A DNA stretch of 37,877 bases, from assembly GCA_002284615.2 (NCBI GenBank), contig MU070085.1, positions 126,070 through 163,946 on the forward strand. Direction: 5' to 3'. The position numbers were made by a program, and so were the translations under genes. This document shows, piece by piece, positions 18,361 through 27,699 of this stretch (its first letter is position 1; each line of letters opens with the position of its first letter). This DNA comes from Dunaliella salina (taxonomy: Eukaryota; Chlorophyta; Chlorophyceae; Chlamydomonadales; Dunaliellaceae). The notes beneath the pieces were generated by a model, which ran no database searches, had not been told where the DNA came from, and saw only the letters and a list, made by a program, of their open reading frames with translations.

Positions 18361-19583
18361 TCAACGTCCTAACCATTCGAGGTCACCAGCCCCCATGTAC
18401 CCTTTCAGGTAGTTTTTCCCATACTTGGCTCCGGTCTTGGACGGCACTTGGACTCCCCCATTCACTCCCCCATACCTCCTAGTAGGGTCCCACGAATCAT
18501 TGATTGTTTGTGCCATTTTGTGCACTCGTGCTTGGCTGTCTTGGTCATCGTGTTGCTTGGCACCAGAGGCACCTGCATGCAAGTTTTGGACAGGTGCTGC
18601 TGCTTCTGCTGCTGAGGGAGGGCAGTGCTGGTGCTGGGCAGGGTGGTCACTCTCTTGGCTGGGCTTGCGCTTGGTTGGGGTGGCTGGGGCTCTTGTTGCA
18701 GCTGCTGTTGTTGTTCCTGCTGCTGTTGTTGCTCGTGTTGTTGCTGCTCCTGCTGCTGCTGCTGGTGCACGTGCAGGTGGTGGAGCAGGCACAGCTGCTG
18801 CAGCTGCTGCTGCTGATGTGCGTGGTGGTGGGGCAGGTGAGGTAGGCGCCTGTGCTGCTGACGGTGCTGGCTTGCAAAGCAGCAGCTTGAGCTGCTGCCC
18901 CATTCAGCCTGCAGTGAGGTGCTGGAAGGGTTGGCCAGGGTTGGGGAGACGGCCTGCAGGCAGGTGCTGGAGGAAAAGGGATAGGGAACCAGCTCTCCCT
19001 CCCCACGTTTGACCAGTACTCGTGTCCCTCTGGCGAGCACCACCAGCTCCTCCCCAAACCCACCCTGCACCCGGCCTATTTGCTGTATCTAGATGGCCAG
19101 GTCTACGAGCGCGTTCTGTAGGCGCGTCCCCTTCTGCGCTAGGACTGCCTGTGCTGCGTTGCTGCTGGCGCGGAACCCCGCGCCCGCTGCTGTCGCTGCC
19201 TTGGCTGCGCAGAACTGCACAGCATAGCACTGCTTGCCAAGCGCATTGTCCCGCATGTGCTCGACGTGCAGGATGCTGCCCGCCTCGCACTGCAGGAAAG
19301 GTGTCATCCCTGCTGGTGTTGCTTCGCAGGGCAGTGCCCCTGGGTCCCTGGAGCGCAGCAGGCGCATGCTGTACAGGCCCTTCCGCTGCTCTGTGTTTAT
19401 GCTGACAGCTGCTGCCCAGTTAGTCTCTCGGACGAGCTGGTCAACGCTGTCCCACTGTGCTCGGCCCTCCTGCTGCTGTCGTAGCTGGAGCACCTCTTGA
19501 CTGAGGTCTACAACCTTCTGCTGTAGCTGCTGTAGCTGCTGCTGCTGCTGTAGAAGCTGGCGCACGCGTTGCTCGGTCTCCAT
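18361..19583 (-). pseudogene. Glutamine-rich coiled-coil protein, candidate host gene or ORF1 (frames broken)
   Basis: Not recognised. The minus strand opens with METEQRVRQLLQQQQQLQQL (ATG at 19583), a Gln/Leu heptad-like region that fits a coiled coil. A Trp/Arg/Ala-containing part follows (WDSVDQLVRETNWAAAVSIN, ILHVEHMRDNALGKQCYAVQ) and stops at 19089. A second frame (ATG at 19070) has GEELVVLARGTRVLVKRGEG and runs into Gln/His repeats. A third frame (18903-18361) has Ala/Pro repeats, a basic TPTKRKPS patch and a non-repetitive tail, RRYGGVNGGVQVPSKTG and YLKGYMGAGDLEWLGR. The plausible protein text moves between frames, so introns or frameshifts must join them; I cannot choose. The CAG/CTG tracts make all three frames open over 18630-18830. 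Flanks are LINE debris, so an ORF1-like retroelement protein is an alternative. Confidence 0.4.
18630..18870. repeat. CTG/CAG-rich trinucleotide tract
   Basis: Imperfect CTG/TTG triplets over about 240 bp, encoding Gln, Ala or Leu/Cys runs depending on frame. It probably explains most of the open frames on both strands here. A second, shorter CTG run lies at 19500-19560. Confidence 0.85.
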
Positions 19584-19850
19584 CTCTCCTGTGTTGAGAA
19601 ACACTGTCGAGTCCCTTTCAAACCCCTCCTTCTTTTCCCTTTTTTTTATGTCAAGGTAGAACTTCCATAACATAAAAAGAAGGGGGAAAGGGGGGTGTCA
19701 CAAAAACTCTGCTTCTAGTTGACTGCGGAGGGATAATCAATACTATGACCTTCTCTCCCTTACCATTTCTAACAGCGGAACTGGACTTGGGTGTGCATCT
19801 GGTGAGATCCAAACCAAGCTTCCCCTTTTCATTTTCCCTTCTTGATTAAA
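19584..19850. other. Non-coding interval upstream of the Gln-rich locus
   Basis: AT- and purine-rich, with GAAGGGGGAAAGGGGGG at 19680-19697. It could contain the promoter of the minus-strand Gln-rich frame, but no TATA box or other element is convincing. Confidence 0.3.
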
Positions 19851-19859
19851 AAACCTGTC

Positions 19860-20340
19860 ATTTCAACATCCCCTTTCCTCATTCTCCTCACTACATCAAT
19901 TCAAGAATAGGGAGAAACACTGGCTCCTGAAAGCAAAGTCTCCTTCACCTAATAAGTTGAGGGTAGAAAGGAAACTGTTTACAACCCAAGCACGTTGGAA
20001 TCTTCTTGCAAAATTTGCGTAACAAGAAGCAAAGCCCACAATACTGCAACCAATTTCCATGATAATGCTGTCAGAACCTTGACGTAAAGTAAGAGTACCA
20101 AAATTGCCACACAATCTAGCAACCCAAGCAATGAGGGCTGAGGGGAAGGGGCTAGAATCAGGGCTGCTTGCTAGAAAGTAAATTGGATAGATGGCTGCAA
20201 ACCATCGGACCCACATTAGCTTGGCTGTTCATATATGCTCGCCTCTGCTCATGCAACCCACTGTTCATGCCAGTATTGAATGTTGGTCTTTCCTGCATGC
20301 ACACTAGCTGTGTCCAGCATAGACGTTGACTTTTACTTTT
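19860..20340 (+). pseudogene. LINE D-like remnant (RLE end and 3' UTR)
   Basis: 20020-20080 translates in pieces to RSKAHNTA, then FHDNAVRTLT, matching the C-terminal helices of LINE D at 14390-14450. 20110-20330 matches the D 3' UTR at 14480-14700 (AGGGCTG...GGGGAAGGGGCT, TGCCAGTATTGA, TTTCCTGCATGCACACT). 19880-19945 resembles a minus-strand LINE 3' UTR, so two fragments are probably joined. Confidence 0.5.
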
Positions 20341-20715
20341 ACAGACAAGGCCACTGGAAATCTGGAAGGATGCTTTAAGGAGGAGAGGTTACATCGCTAT
20401 ATCCCCGTATGGGGGCAGCTGCCGCAGAGTTCACGTAGAGGTGTGCATGATGCCCAGAGTTCATTCAGAGCTGTGCATGTTGCCCAGGCGAGCACTCCCG
20501 GCCCGCTGCCCACAGATGGGGGGGCCCGTACCAAAGCAGCTGCTGCTTGCTGCGGCCTTCTCACTGCTGGGACGAAATACTTTTGCCACCACAACATTAT
20601 GCTGCTGGGACGAAATGCTTTTGCCACCACAAAATTATGCTACTGAAATTGTGCGAGGTGTTGCGAAGTCAAAAAAACAATTAACTTCCCGGTACAAAGT
20701 AATCGTGAACCTACT
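20341..20715. repeat. Repeat debris with a 38-bp tandem duplication
   Basis: TGCTGGGACGAAAT(A/G)CTTTTG units lie at 20565-20602 and 20603-20640, differing at two positions. 20385-20415 shares the GGTTACATCGCTATAT(C) and GGGCAGCTG block with 13590 and 25860. No gene is seen. Confidence 0.55.
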
Positions 20716-20835
20716 GTAGTATCAAGCATGCGGGCTTTGTGGACAATGGGTACGGAGTTCATGTGGATGCTTTTTGGCATCTTGGTGGTCCAAACATGGT
20801 TGTTTGAATTGGTGAAGGGTATAAGAGAGGAAAAT
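20716..20835 (-). pseudogene. LINE RLE C-terminal fragment
   Basis: Minus-strand text TLHQFKQPCLDHQDAKKHPH and then NSVPIVHKARM, compared by position with the LINE A RLE tail (TLKQSKQLGLDHQRATKIAQ, HSVQYAHK), shows clear similarity over about 35 residues. It belongs to another, more diverged family member. Confidence 0.5.
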
Positions 20836-21684
20836 TCGCAAGCCAAAGGCCGCTTGCATTAAGGGTTTAGGAGGAAGGTCCTCTAACTACTAAGGTAGAG
20901 GCCTCACCAGAAGGCCCTCAGAACCTACACTAGACGCAGCTAGCCTAGGAGAGAGCCAGAAACAGATCTAATGGGGATCTGGAGGGTTGCTGCTCGCCAT
21001 GCCTCTGGACGCTCAAACTCTTCTTCTCCCATCCTTCGCCGCCGTGCGCCCAGCAAAACCCCTCCCAGAAGCCCCCTGAGAGCAAGGAGCGTGTAACACA
21101 GTAAGAATAGCAGCAAGTGTTTTTGATAATGGTTAATCTTTGGATGGCATGGCTCTTAAGCTTGGCTGCTAGTGGTATGGCTTTTTGTTTAGTAAGGCCT
21201 AGATCTATAAGGGGCGTAATTGCATGCTCATTGTAAATGGCACCGGCCACACCAATTAAGATAATGCGTCAAGTCCGGGTTTGAAGTCTGGTTATGGTGT
21301 GAGAATGTTGGGGTACTGCGCGCTGTAGAGTGATGGAAGGGTTTGTGTCGGGGCAGATTTATAGTTCAAGAAGATAAATGTCCCTGTCTTGAGGAGGGAT
21401 CTTGGAAGAATCAAGGTGAGTTTGTCTGCCTGGAAGAGGGCGCACAAAGATAGCATCAGGGCGGGTTTGGTGCTGGGTAGGGGAGCCAGTACCATCAGGG
21501 AAGGCTCAGTCCGGAATAGCTCTTGATATGTTTCCAGGGACTTGTATGCCATCATGGCATGATGATCAAAGAGTCTCTCGTTACTGCAGCCATCCATACC
21601 AATGAGGGATGAGCCATACCAACCTCTACTGAGGGCTCTTACACGAAGGCTTAGGGCTGTATGGTGTCTTTTGGTGTGCATCCC
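20836..21684 (-). pseudogene. LINE B second copy, 3' part (knuckle end, RLE, 3' UTR)
   Basis: Minus-strand copy of family B. Blocks: GMHTKRHHTALSLRVRALSR, YGSSLIGMDGCSNERLFD, SLETYQELFR, then in another frame AIYNEHAITPLIDLGLTKQK and KLKSHAIQRLTIIKNT. The 3' UTR matches that at 13195-13480. Its 5' continuation lies 3.5 kb away at 25188-25325, because a terminal-inverted-repeat element split it. Stops and frame changes make it a pseudogene. Confidence 0.75.
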
Positions 21685-22009
21685 CGTCGGAATGTTGAAA
21701 AGCATAACCAACCCCCTCTTACCAGGCTTACCACCGCTTACCAACCGTGGATTACCTGTTAAGATGGATTGATGATTGAGCTGGTAAGCGATGGTTTACC
21801 ATTAATCCATGGTAAGCCATGGATGGTAATGCTTTTTGCTATGTTTTTGGGCCCAAATTTATTTAAAGAAGCATTACCAGAGCAGGCTTGACACCGATCA
21901 CCAGGAAAGCTTAGGCTTACCATAGCTTACTACTACTAGAAACCGATCTTGGTAATGCTTTTGTTATTGATCCCTTGATTACTCATTAAGCCAGCCTGGT
22001 CAACCCTCA

Positions 22010-22160
22010 GTTTTTTGGCTTACTTCTTGGCTTACTAGAAAGCCATCCTGGTAATGCTTTTGAGTATAGATACCCCAATTACTGATGAAGCAAGCTTGGT
22101 CAGCCCATAGTTTTTGGCTTACTTCTTGGCTTACTAGAAAGTCATCCTGGTAATGCTTGC
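22010..22160. repeat. Two ~99-bp direct repeats inside the TIR element
   Basis: ACTTCTTGGCTTACTAGAAA begins at 22022 and again at 22121, each followed by G(C/T)CATCCTGGTAATGCTT. The flanking words (AAGC(C/A)AGC(C/T)TGGTCA) are also duplicated. Confidence 0.75.
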
Positions 22161-22385
22161 AATTGAATAGGTATTCTGGAGGAACAAAANTAAATCCACC
22201 TGTGAGGCACTTCACAGATGGCAGCTAGCCGTTAAATCAATATAATTAAGCTGGAGCTCCAAATGAAATCATTGACATCAATAAAATCAATCAATAAGAA
22301 AACAGACGCTTGGCAGCCACTGTCACTCACTGCTTGTCTCAATAATGTTGCAACAGCGCCAAAAATTTTGCAATGCGTTAACAAC

Positions 22386-22392
22386 GTGTGTG

Positions 22393-22449
<57 letters not shown>

Positions 22450-23262
22450 NNNNNNNNNNNNNNNNNNNNNNNNNNNNNNNNNNNNNNNNNNNNNNNNNNN
22501 NNNNNNNNNNNNNNNNNNNNNNNNNNNNNNNNNNNNNNNNNNNNNNNNNNNNNNNNNNNNNNNNNNNNNNNNNNNNNNNNNNNNNNNNNNNNNNNNNNNN
22601 NNNNNNNNNNNNNNNNNNNNNNNNNNNNNNNNNNNNNNNNNNNNNNNNNNNNNNNNNNNNNNNNNNNNNNNNNNNNNNNNNNNNNNNNNNNNNNNNNNNN
22701 NNNNNNNNNNNNNNNNNNNNNNNNNNNNNNNNNNNNNNNNNNNNNNNNNNNNNNNNNNNNNNNNNNNNNNNNNNNNNNNNNNNNNNNNNNNNNNNNNNNN
22801 NNNNNNNNNNNNNNNNNNNNNNNNNNNNNNNNNNNNNNNNNNNNNNNNNNNNNNNNNNNNNNNNNNNNNNNNNNNNNNNNNNNNNNNNNNNNNNNNNNNN
22901 NNNNNNNNNNNNNNNNNNNNNNNNNNNNNNNNNNNNNNNNNNNNNNNNNNNNNNNNNNNNNNNNNNNNNNNNNNNNNNNNNNNNNNNNNNNNNNNNNNNN
23001 NNNNNNNNNNNNNNNNNNNNNNNNNNNNNNNNNNNNNNNNNNNNNNNNNNNNNNNNNNNNNNNNNNNNNNNNNNNNNNNNNNNNNNNNNNNNNNNNNNNN
23101 NNNNNNNNNNNNNNNNNNNNNNNNNNNNNNNNNNNNNNNNNNNNNNNNNNNNNNNNNNNNNNNNNNNNNNNNNNNNNNNNNNNNNNNNNNNNNNNNNNNN
23201 NNNNNNNNNNNNNNNNNNNNNNNNNNNNNNNNNNTGTGTGTGTGTGTGTGTGTTGTGTGTGT
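22386..23262. repeat. (TG)n microsatellite with assembly gap
   Basis: TG repeats run from 22386 to 22449, then 785 N (22450-23234), then more TG to 23262. The gap probably reflects failure to assemble through the dinucleotide repeat; its length may be arbitrary. Long open frames across it are artefacts. Confidence 0.95.
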
Positions 23263-23715
23263 GAGAGCACACAGAGGGTTGACTCTGTGCTGCACGCAGT
23301 GACACTGATCCCCAGCCCACCCACCTCACAATTGTGTCCGTGTAGAACAACGGGTTTTAATCTTGTGATTGAACACTTGGGGCAGCCGGGTGGGGGACGG
23401 AGGAGGAGGAAGGAAGGAGGAGACCCTTATGAACGTGTGCCAGAAGCCGATCCAGGCGCGCCTTCACCTCACCGCGAGCGATCTGCACAGAGGCAATCAA
23501 CTGTTGTGTCGGGAGGAAGAAAGGAGGAGGGACGGCAGGCAATTGCATGCAAGTATGCCATGGCCAATTATGCATGCACGCTCTCAACCACGCAGGCTCC
23601 GAGCTAAAAAAAGAATATTGAATTTTAATTGAATTGTCCTTTTGGCTTTGGCTATCTGATGTGTGTGTTTTGTCGTGCTTGATGCCAGTGGCATGGCATA
23701 ACATCTTGTAGCCCA
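23263..23715. other. Unique segment inside the TIR element
   Basis: Unlike its repetitive surroundings, this 450-bp piece is non-repetitive. A minus-strand frame (23716-23357, 119 codons) holds TQQLIASVQIARGEVKARLD followed by RLLAHVHKG, a helix-like patch. It could be a captured or decayed coding fragment. I do not recognise it. Confidence 0.3.
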
Positions 23716-24930
23716 ATCAATTTACCAGGCTTATCAGTGGCTTTCCATGGCTTACCACTTTGCAAGCACACAGGCTTTACCAGGTGCATCACTATGAAGC
23801 TGGGCGCCCATGCTATATTTGCTGAGCATTACCAAGCTTAGCAGTGGGTTTCCATGGCTTACCAGATTGCAAGCACACAGGCTTTACCAGGTACATTACT
23901 ATGAAGCTGGGCACCCATGCTGCATTGACAGAGCATTGCCAGGCTTATCAATGGCTTTCCATGGCTTACCAGTTTGCAAGCACACAAGCTTACCAGGTGC
24001 TTTGCCGGGAAGCTGGGCACCCACGCCATATTTGCAGAGCATTACCAGGCTTATCAATGGCTTTCCATGGCTTTCCGGTTTGCAAGCACACAGGCTTACC
24101 AGGTGCATTGTTGGGAAGCTGGGCACCCACGCTATATTTGCAGAGCATTACCTGGCTTATTAGTGGCTTTCCATAGCTTTCCGGTTTGCAAGCACACAGG
24201 CTTACCAGGTGCATTACTATAAAGCAGGGCACCTATGCCATATCTGCTGAGCATTACCAGGCTTATCAGTGGCTTTCCATGGCTTACCAGTTTGCAAGCA
24301 CACAGGCTTACCAGGTGCATTACTATGAAGTAGGGCACCCACGCCATATCTGCTGAGCATTACCAGGCTTATTAGTAGGTTTCCATGGCTTACCAGTTTG
24401 CAAGCACACAGGCTTTACCAGGTACATTACTATGAAGCTGGGCACCCATGTTGCATTGACAGAGCATTGCCAGGCTTATCAGTGGCTTTTCCATGGCTTA
24501 CCAGTTTGCAAGCACACAGGCTTTACCAGGTACATTACTATGAAGCTGGGCACCCATGTTGCATGGACAGAGCATTGCCAGGCTTATCAGTGGCTTTTCC
24601 ATGGCTTACCAGTTTGCAAGCACACAGGCTTACCAGGTGCTTTGCCGAGAAGCTGGGCACCCACGCCATATTTGCAGAGCATTACCAGGCTTATCAATGG
24701 CTTTCCATGGCTTTCTGGTTTGCAAGCGCACAGGCTAACCAGGTGCATTACTATGAAGCAGGGCACCCACGCCATATCTGCTGAGCATTACCGGGCTTAT
24801 CAATGGCTTTCCATGGCTTACCAATTTGCAAGCACACAGGCTTACCAAGTGCATTACTATGAAGCAGGGCACCCACGCCATATCTGCTGAGCATTACCAG
24901 GCTTATCAGTGGCTTTCCATGGCTCACTGA
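23716..24930. repeat. Tandem satellite array, ~107-bp monomer, eleven units
   Basis: The word GCTT(T)ACCAGGT recurs at about 23774, 23881, 23988, 24094, 24200, 24306, 24412, 24520, 24628, 24734 and 24840, with spacing of 106-108 bp. Each unit carries TTTCCATGG, a TTTGCAAGC(A/G)CACAGG block and GGCACC(C/T)A, and ends with GAGCATTACC. Monomers differ by a few substitutions and 1-2 bp indels, and subtypes with TGCATTGACAG or CGCCATATCTGC alternate. Confidence 0.95.
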
Positions 24931-25187
24931 CGATTTGAATTGCTTTTATGTGAAAAAGCATTACCAGGATTACCATAGGCTTATTACGATTTCCGAATTG
25001 GTAAGTACAGGCTTACTGACTCACTTACCTGGCTATTAAGAAAGAGCATTACCAAACTCGAATTACCAGCAGATTACCATTGGCTTACCAAAACAGAAAG
25101 CCAAGGCTTACTGTCTCGCTTACCAGTCTGGTAAGCGAACAGGAAGCCTGGAAACAGGGGTCGGTAATGCTTTCCAACATTCCGACG

Positions 25188-25325
25188 CCGCTCATTGTTG
25201 AGTTTGTACACCTGAGGAGTATGTGGCCATTGTGGTCCTTAATAAGCAGTGCAGAAAATTTTGGCCTGGGGAGGTGCCCTGTGCGGTTCTCAGGCTGTTT
25301 TGAGAGAAAAAGCTACGCCATTGGA
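25188..25325 (-). pseudogene. LINE B second copy, 5' remainder
   Basis: Minus-strand reading gives HILLRCTNSTMS, matching the knuckle HVLLRCTNSTMS of the plus-strand B copy, and a weaker NGVAFSLK / NRTGHL block matching GPKITLK / YRTDTL. This is the continuation of 20836-21684, proving that the TIR element inserted into the LINE after it landed. Homology fades near 25325. Confidence 0.7.
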
Positions 25326-25386
25326 CATCGTCCGATAGCATTGATTGATGAAAGGACCCACTTGCTCAAGGCAAATCCTCATTGGT

Positions 25387-25455
25387 ACCCAGGATCGTAC
25401 CCAGGACCTTCTGCACACACGAGGGCCGCGTCACCAGTTAGGCTACAATCCAAAA
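25387..25455 (-). repeat. tRNA-derived SINE-like head 1
   Basis: Minus strand carries TAGCCTAACTGGTGACGCGG, an excellent A box, and 27 bases later GGGTACGATCCTGGGTACC, a B box with one change from GGTTCGANNCC. No anticodon arm can be formed convincingly, so it is a tRNA-derived internal promoter rather than a tRNA gene. Confidence 0.55.
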
Positions 25456-25529
25456 TCCGAAGAAGTCCGGTCCCTGAAGTCCGGGAACCCCTAGGGATCC
25501 TCAGTTTAGACCAATCGCACAAAATCAAG

Positions 25530-25707
25530 GAAAAGCAAAAGGGAAAAGGTACGCAAGCAGGACTAGCCCCCAAGCATCACGGAGGGAACGACCTTGGCAC
25601 CCGGAAGAGCCCGCCTCATCATCCCCCCACAGAATCGAACCCACGACCTCCACGTCCCTTTCTGGGAATGTGATCTGAATAGACCACACCAGGCTCCCAC
25701 CATTGTA
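25530..25707 (-). repeat. tRNA-derived SINE-like element 2
   Basis: The minus strand begins near TGGTGGGAGCCTGGTGTGGT (A-box-like) and has a perfect B box GGTTCGATTCT (25627-25637). A body follows, ending in CTTGCGTACC(TTTTC)-rich text at 25530-25560. That end resembles the 3' tail of LINEs A and C (CTACGTAGTTTTTC). A short CAAAATC direct repeat at both sides is a possible but weak target duplication. Confidence 0.55.
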
Positions 25708-25780
25708 CAGCATAAGATCAAAATCCACAATACAAAGGTGACAACTATAATACATTAAAGGAAAACCCTGAGAAAAAAAT

Positions 25781-25850
25781 GAGGAGAAAAGATTGAAGAG
25801 CACACGCTCAACGTTGAGGAGAAAAGTTTGAAGAGCACACGCTCAACATT
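25781..25850. repeat. 35-bp tandem duplication
   Basis: GAGGAGAAAAG(A/T)TTGAAGAG plus CACACGCTCAAC(G/A)TT occurs at 25781-25815 and 25816-25850. It is followed by the GGTTACATTGCTTTATCCGC block shared with 13590 and 20385, so it is part of an unclassified repeat. Confidence 0.75.
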
Positions 25851-26039
25851 GAAGGTTAGGTTACATTGCTTTATCCGCCTACAAGGGCAGCTGAGCGGAG
25901 TCTTTAAGTTAGAGGCCTGTAACTAGACCAATTCAAGCAAAAATTTAAAGCATCGTCAGGCACAGCATCTCAAGCATGCAGACACAAATTTGGCTAATTC
26001 TAAGACATAAGCTTGGTTCATGAAGTCTCTGAGAATTGT
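25851..26039. other. Unassigned repeat flank
   Basis: Contains CGCCTACAAGGGCAGCTGAGC (25878-25898), shared with the repeat at 13600-13625. No gene is seen before the LINE linker homology begins near 26040. Confidence 0.4.
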
Positions 26040-26128
26040 AAAGTACCATTTCTTCCATGTTCCAATTCAGCCAGGCTAGCCTGTCTAAGTACTGCACACC
26101 ATATCCCTACACAGCCCAACTCCCCAAG

Positions 26129-27366
26129 AGTTACAAGGGTTGCAATAATGGCCTACAGCCCGAGACTCTGGCTGGTCGGCTGCTGGTGAAACAATCTCAG
26201 CCAGCATCAAAAAATTGAAACCAACTCAGACAAACATTTCGAAAACCTGTACAAGTCTTGATTTAGAAACGTATTGATCTCAGGATCAGTCAATACATGG
26301 TAGCTCGCCAAAAAAGGAATGAAGTCAGTGTTTGGGAGTTGGGCAAAAGTATGTAATGGTTTGAAAAGATCAATGAACAAGTCCTTGTATTTTCTGCGCA
26401 GCTCACACATCTCCAGGCAATTGCAATAGAAGAGGACATGTTTCTCGCCCTGGACTTCAGCGTACTCACACTTGTTGCAAATGTTTGAACCATCCAGCCA
26501 TTTACAGGATTGACATTCAAGCACGAAGCCTAAACCTACTCACATTCCTTATGACTCCTTTGTCCAGTTTTTCAAATAAATGTGTTGTGATACAAAAGGG
26601 TGTGCGCGCTGTTTGATTCAAAGGCCTTCTGCAACAATGATGGTTAGTCAGTGCTTTCCTGTTCACACGTCAGAGACTTAAAGCATCCGCTTCTCTCCAT
26701 ATCTTTTGCTACCTGTACCTCAAATCCCTTGAGGTTTGAGGTGAGGTGAGGAGAAGAAATCCTGCAACAAGATTTTAGAAGCACTCGGCATCTTCTGCTT
26801 AAACATGTCCTCATGGCGCATGCCATTAAAGGCTGCAGACACATGTTCAGACCAACAAGACTCTTCCCTAATAGCCAAGCGTAAATCCGCTTTCAGCACT
26901 CTTCGTTATGTCTCACTGTTTGAATCAAGCATACTGTTGAAAAACTTGACAGTGGCCCTAAACCAATAAAATTGTAGAGGCTCTTGGCCACACTCTCCCA
27001 AAAATGGCCAGTTCGTGGCAAAACTCTTCACACCTAGAAATTGCCTTAAAGAGCACAATTGCCTTTTCTGCAACTGGCTTTTGAACTCACTGCCTTCTCG
27101 TAGATATTCAGTTCCCCACACTTGACACGCATACGTCCCAGCCGGAATGCCATACACCATAGAGAGCCAAATCAGAGCGTGTGTCCTATTCCTCAGGCTA
27201 TGTTCATGCACAAACTTCTTGATCCTTTGTTGGGCAGCCATGTAAGGCCGCACAGCACATTCCTCTGACACCTTCAAATTCATGTGCTTGTCAACAAGCA
27301 TACCGAGGTATTTCAACTGCTCTTTTTCAGGTAGAGCCACATCTCCATACATGGACATCTAAATCT
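26129..27366 (-). mobile_element. Nested L1-like LINE, 5' truncated
   Basis: Bounded by a 13-bp target-site duplication CCAACTCCCCAAG (26116-26128 and 27367-27379); the empty site is intact at about 29704-29716. Minus-strand protein: LPEKEQLKYLGMLVDKHMN, AQQRIKKFVHEHSLRNRTHA, GTYACQVWGTEYLREGSEF, SFATNWPFLGECGQEPLQFY. After frame changes comes a Cys/His motif CNKCEYAEVQGEKH...C and RRKYKDLFIDLF. This is the post-RT C-terminal part of an L1-like ORF2, from the same family as 8271-9346. The 3' end at 26129 lacks an obvious poly(A) tail. Confidence 0.85.
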
Positions 27367-27445
27367 CCAACTCCCCAAGCACAAACCACCAACATCAGAC
27401 GAATGATTTTCTCAGCCCTCAAACACAAACTTATACTCCGCACAG

Positions 27446-27492
27446 AAAGAAAGAAAGAAAAGAAAAGAAAAACTACGTAGGCAGAGAAACAG
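27446..27492 (-). mobile_element. 47-bp LINE A 3'-end micro-insertion
   Basis: The last ~47 bases of a LINE A 3' end (plus strand GAAAAACTACGTAGGCAGAG and its TTTTC tail complement) sit between direct copies of GCACAG (27440-27445 and 27493-27498). The related copy at 29775-29790 reads CCGCACAGCCTAG without the insert. It is an extremely 5'-truncated retrotransposition. Confidence 0.8.
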
Positions 27493-27699
27493 GCACAGCC
27501 TAGGTTTTCAAACAATCAAACCCAGAAAGAAAAGGCAACAACTGCTCCACACAGACAGAGGTAATTTCCCCAACTATCCACTCTCTCTAAGCTCGCTTTC
27601 CCAAGGACCAGACGTCTAGAATTCTGGGGAAAAACAAAGCTAGGAAACTCGCTGAGGAATCTACTGCCAGCCATGCTATCAGTTTGTGCAATACAGCCT

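Larger units (their letters stand above)
21685..25187. mobile_element. 3.5-kb terminal-inverted-repeat element carrying satellite and microsatellite
   Basis: Starts CGTCGGAATGTTGAAAAGCA and ends with the inverse CTTTCCAACATTCCGACG, so at least 24 bp of terminal inverted repeat with two mismatches, then weaker matching. It sits inside LINE B: the flanks GCATCC(C) and (CC)GCTCATTG join to give the uninterrupted B sequence seen near 12590-12605, with a probable 2-bp CC target duplication. Contents: TTACC/GGTAA-rich subterminal DNA, two ~99-bp repeats (22022-22160), a (TG)n tract with a 785-base gap, a unique 450-bp segment and eleven ~107-bp monomers. No transposase is seen, so it is a non-autonomous DNA transposon of unassigned superfamily. 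Confidence 0.75.

Noticed and set aside
18504..18845. Leu-rich plus-strand frame as a membrane protein
   Set aside because: The hydrophobic run is the CTG tract read as Leu; the opposite strand has better non-repetitive ends.
22232..23607. Very long open frames of Thr-His or Cys-Val repeats
   Set aside because: They are translations of the (TG)n repeat and of undetermined bases.
23810..24890. Open frames with repeated YQVHYYEAGHP-like peptides
   Set aside because: They arise because the satellite monomer length varies around multiples of three; several frames are open at once and none has a start or domain of its own.
25080..25673. 197-codon plus-strand frame as a gene
   Set aside because: It crosses the TIR element border, LINE B on the other strand and two SINE-like elements; no domain and no homologue.
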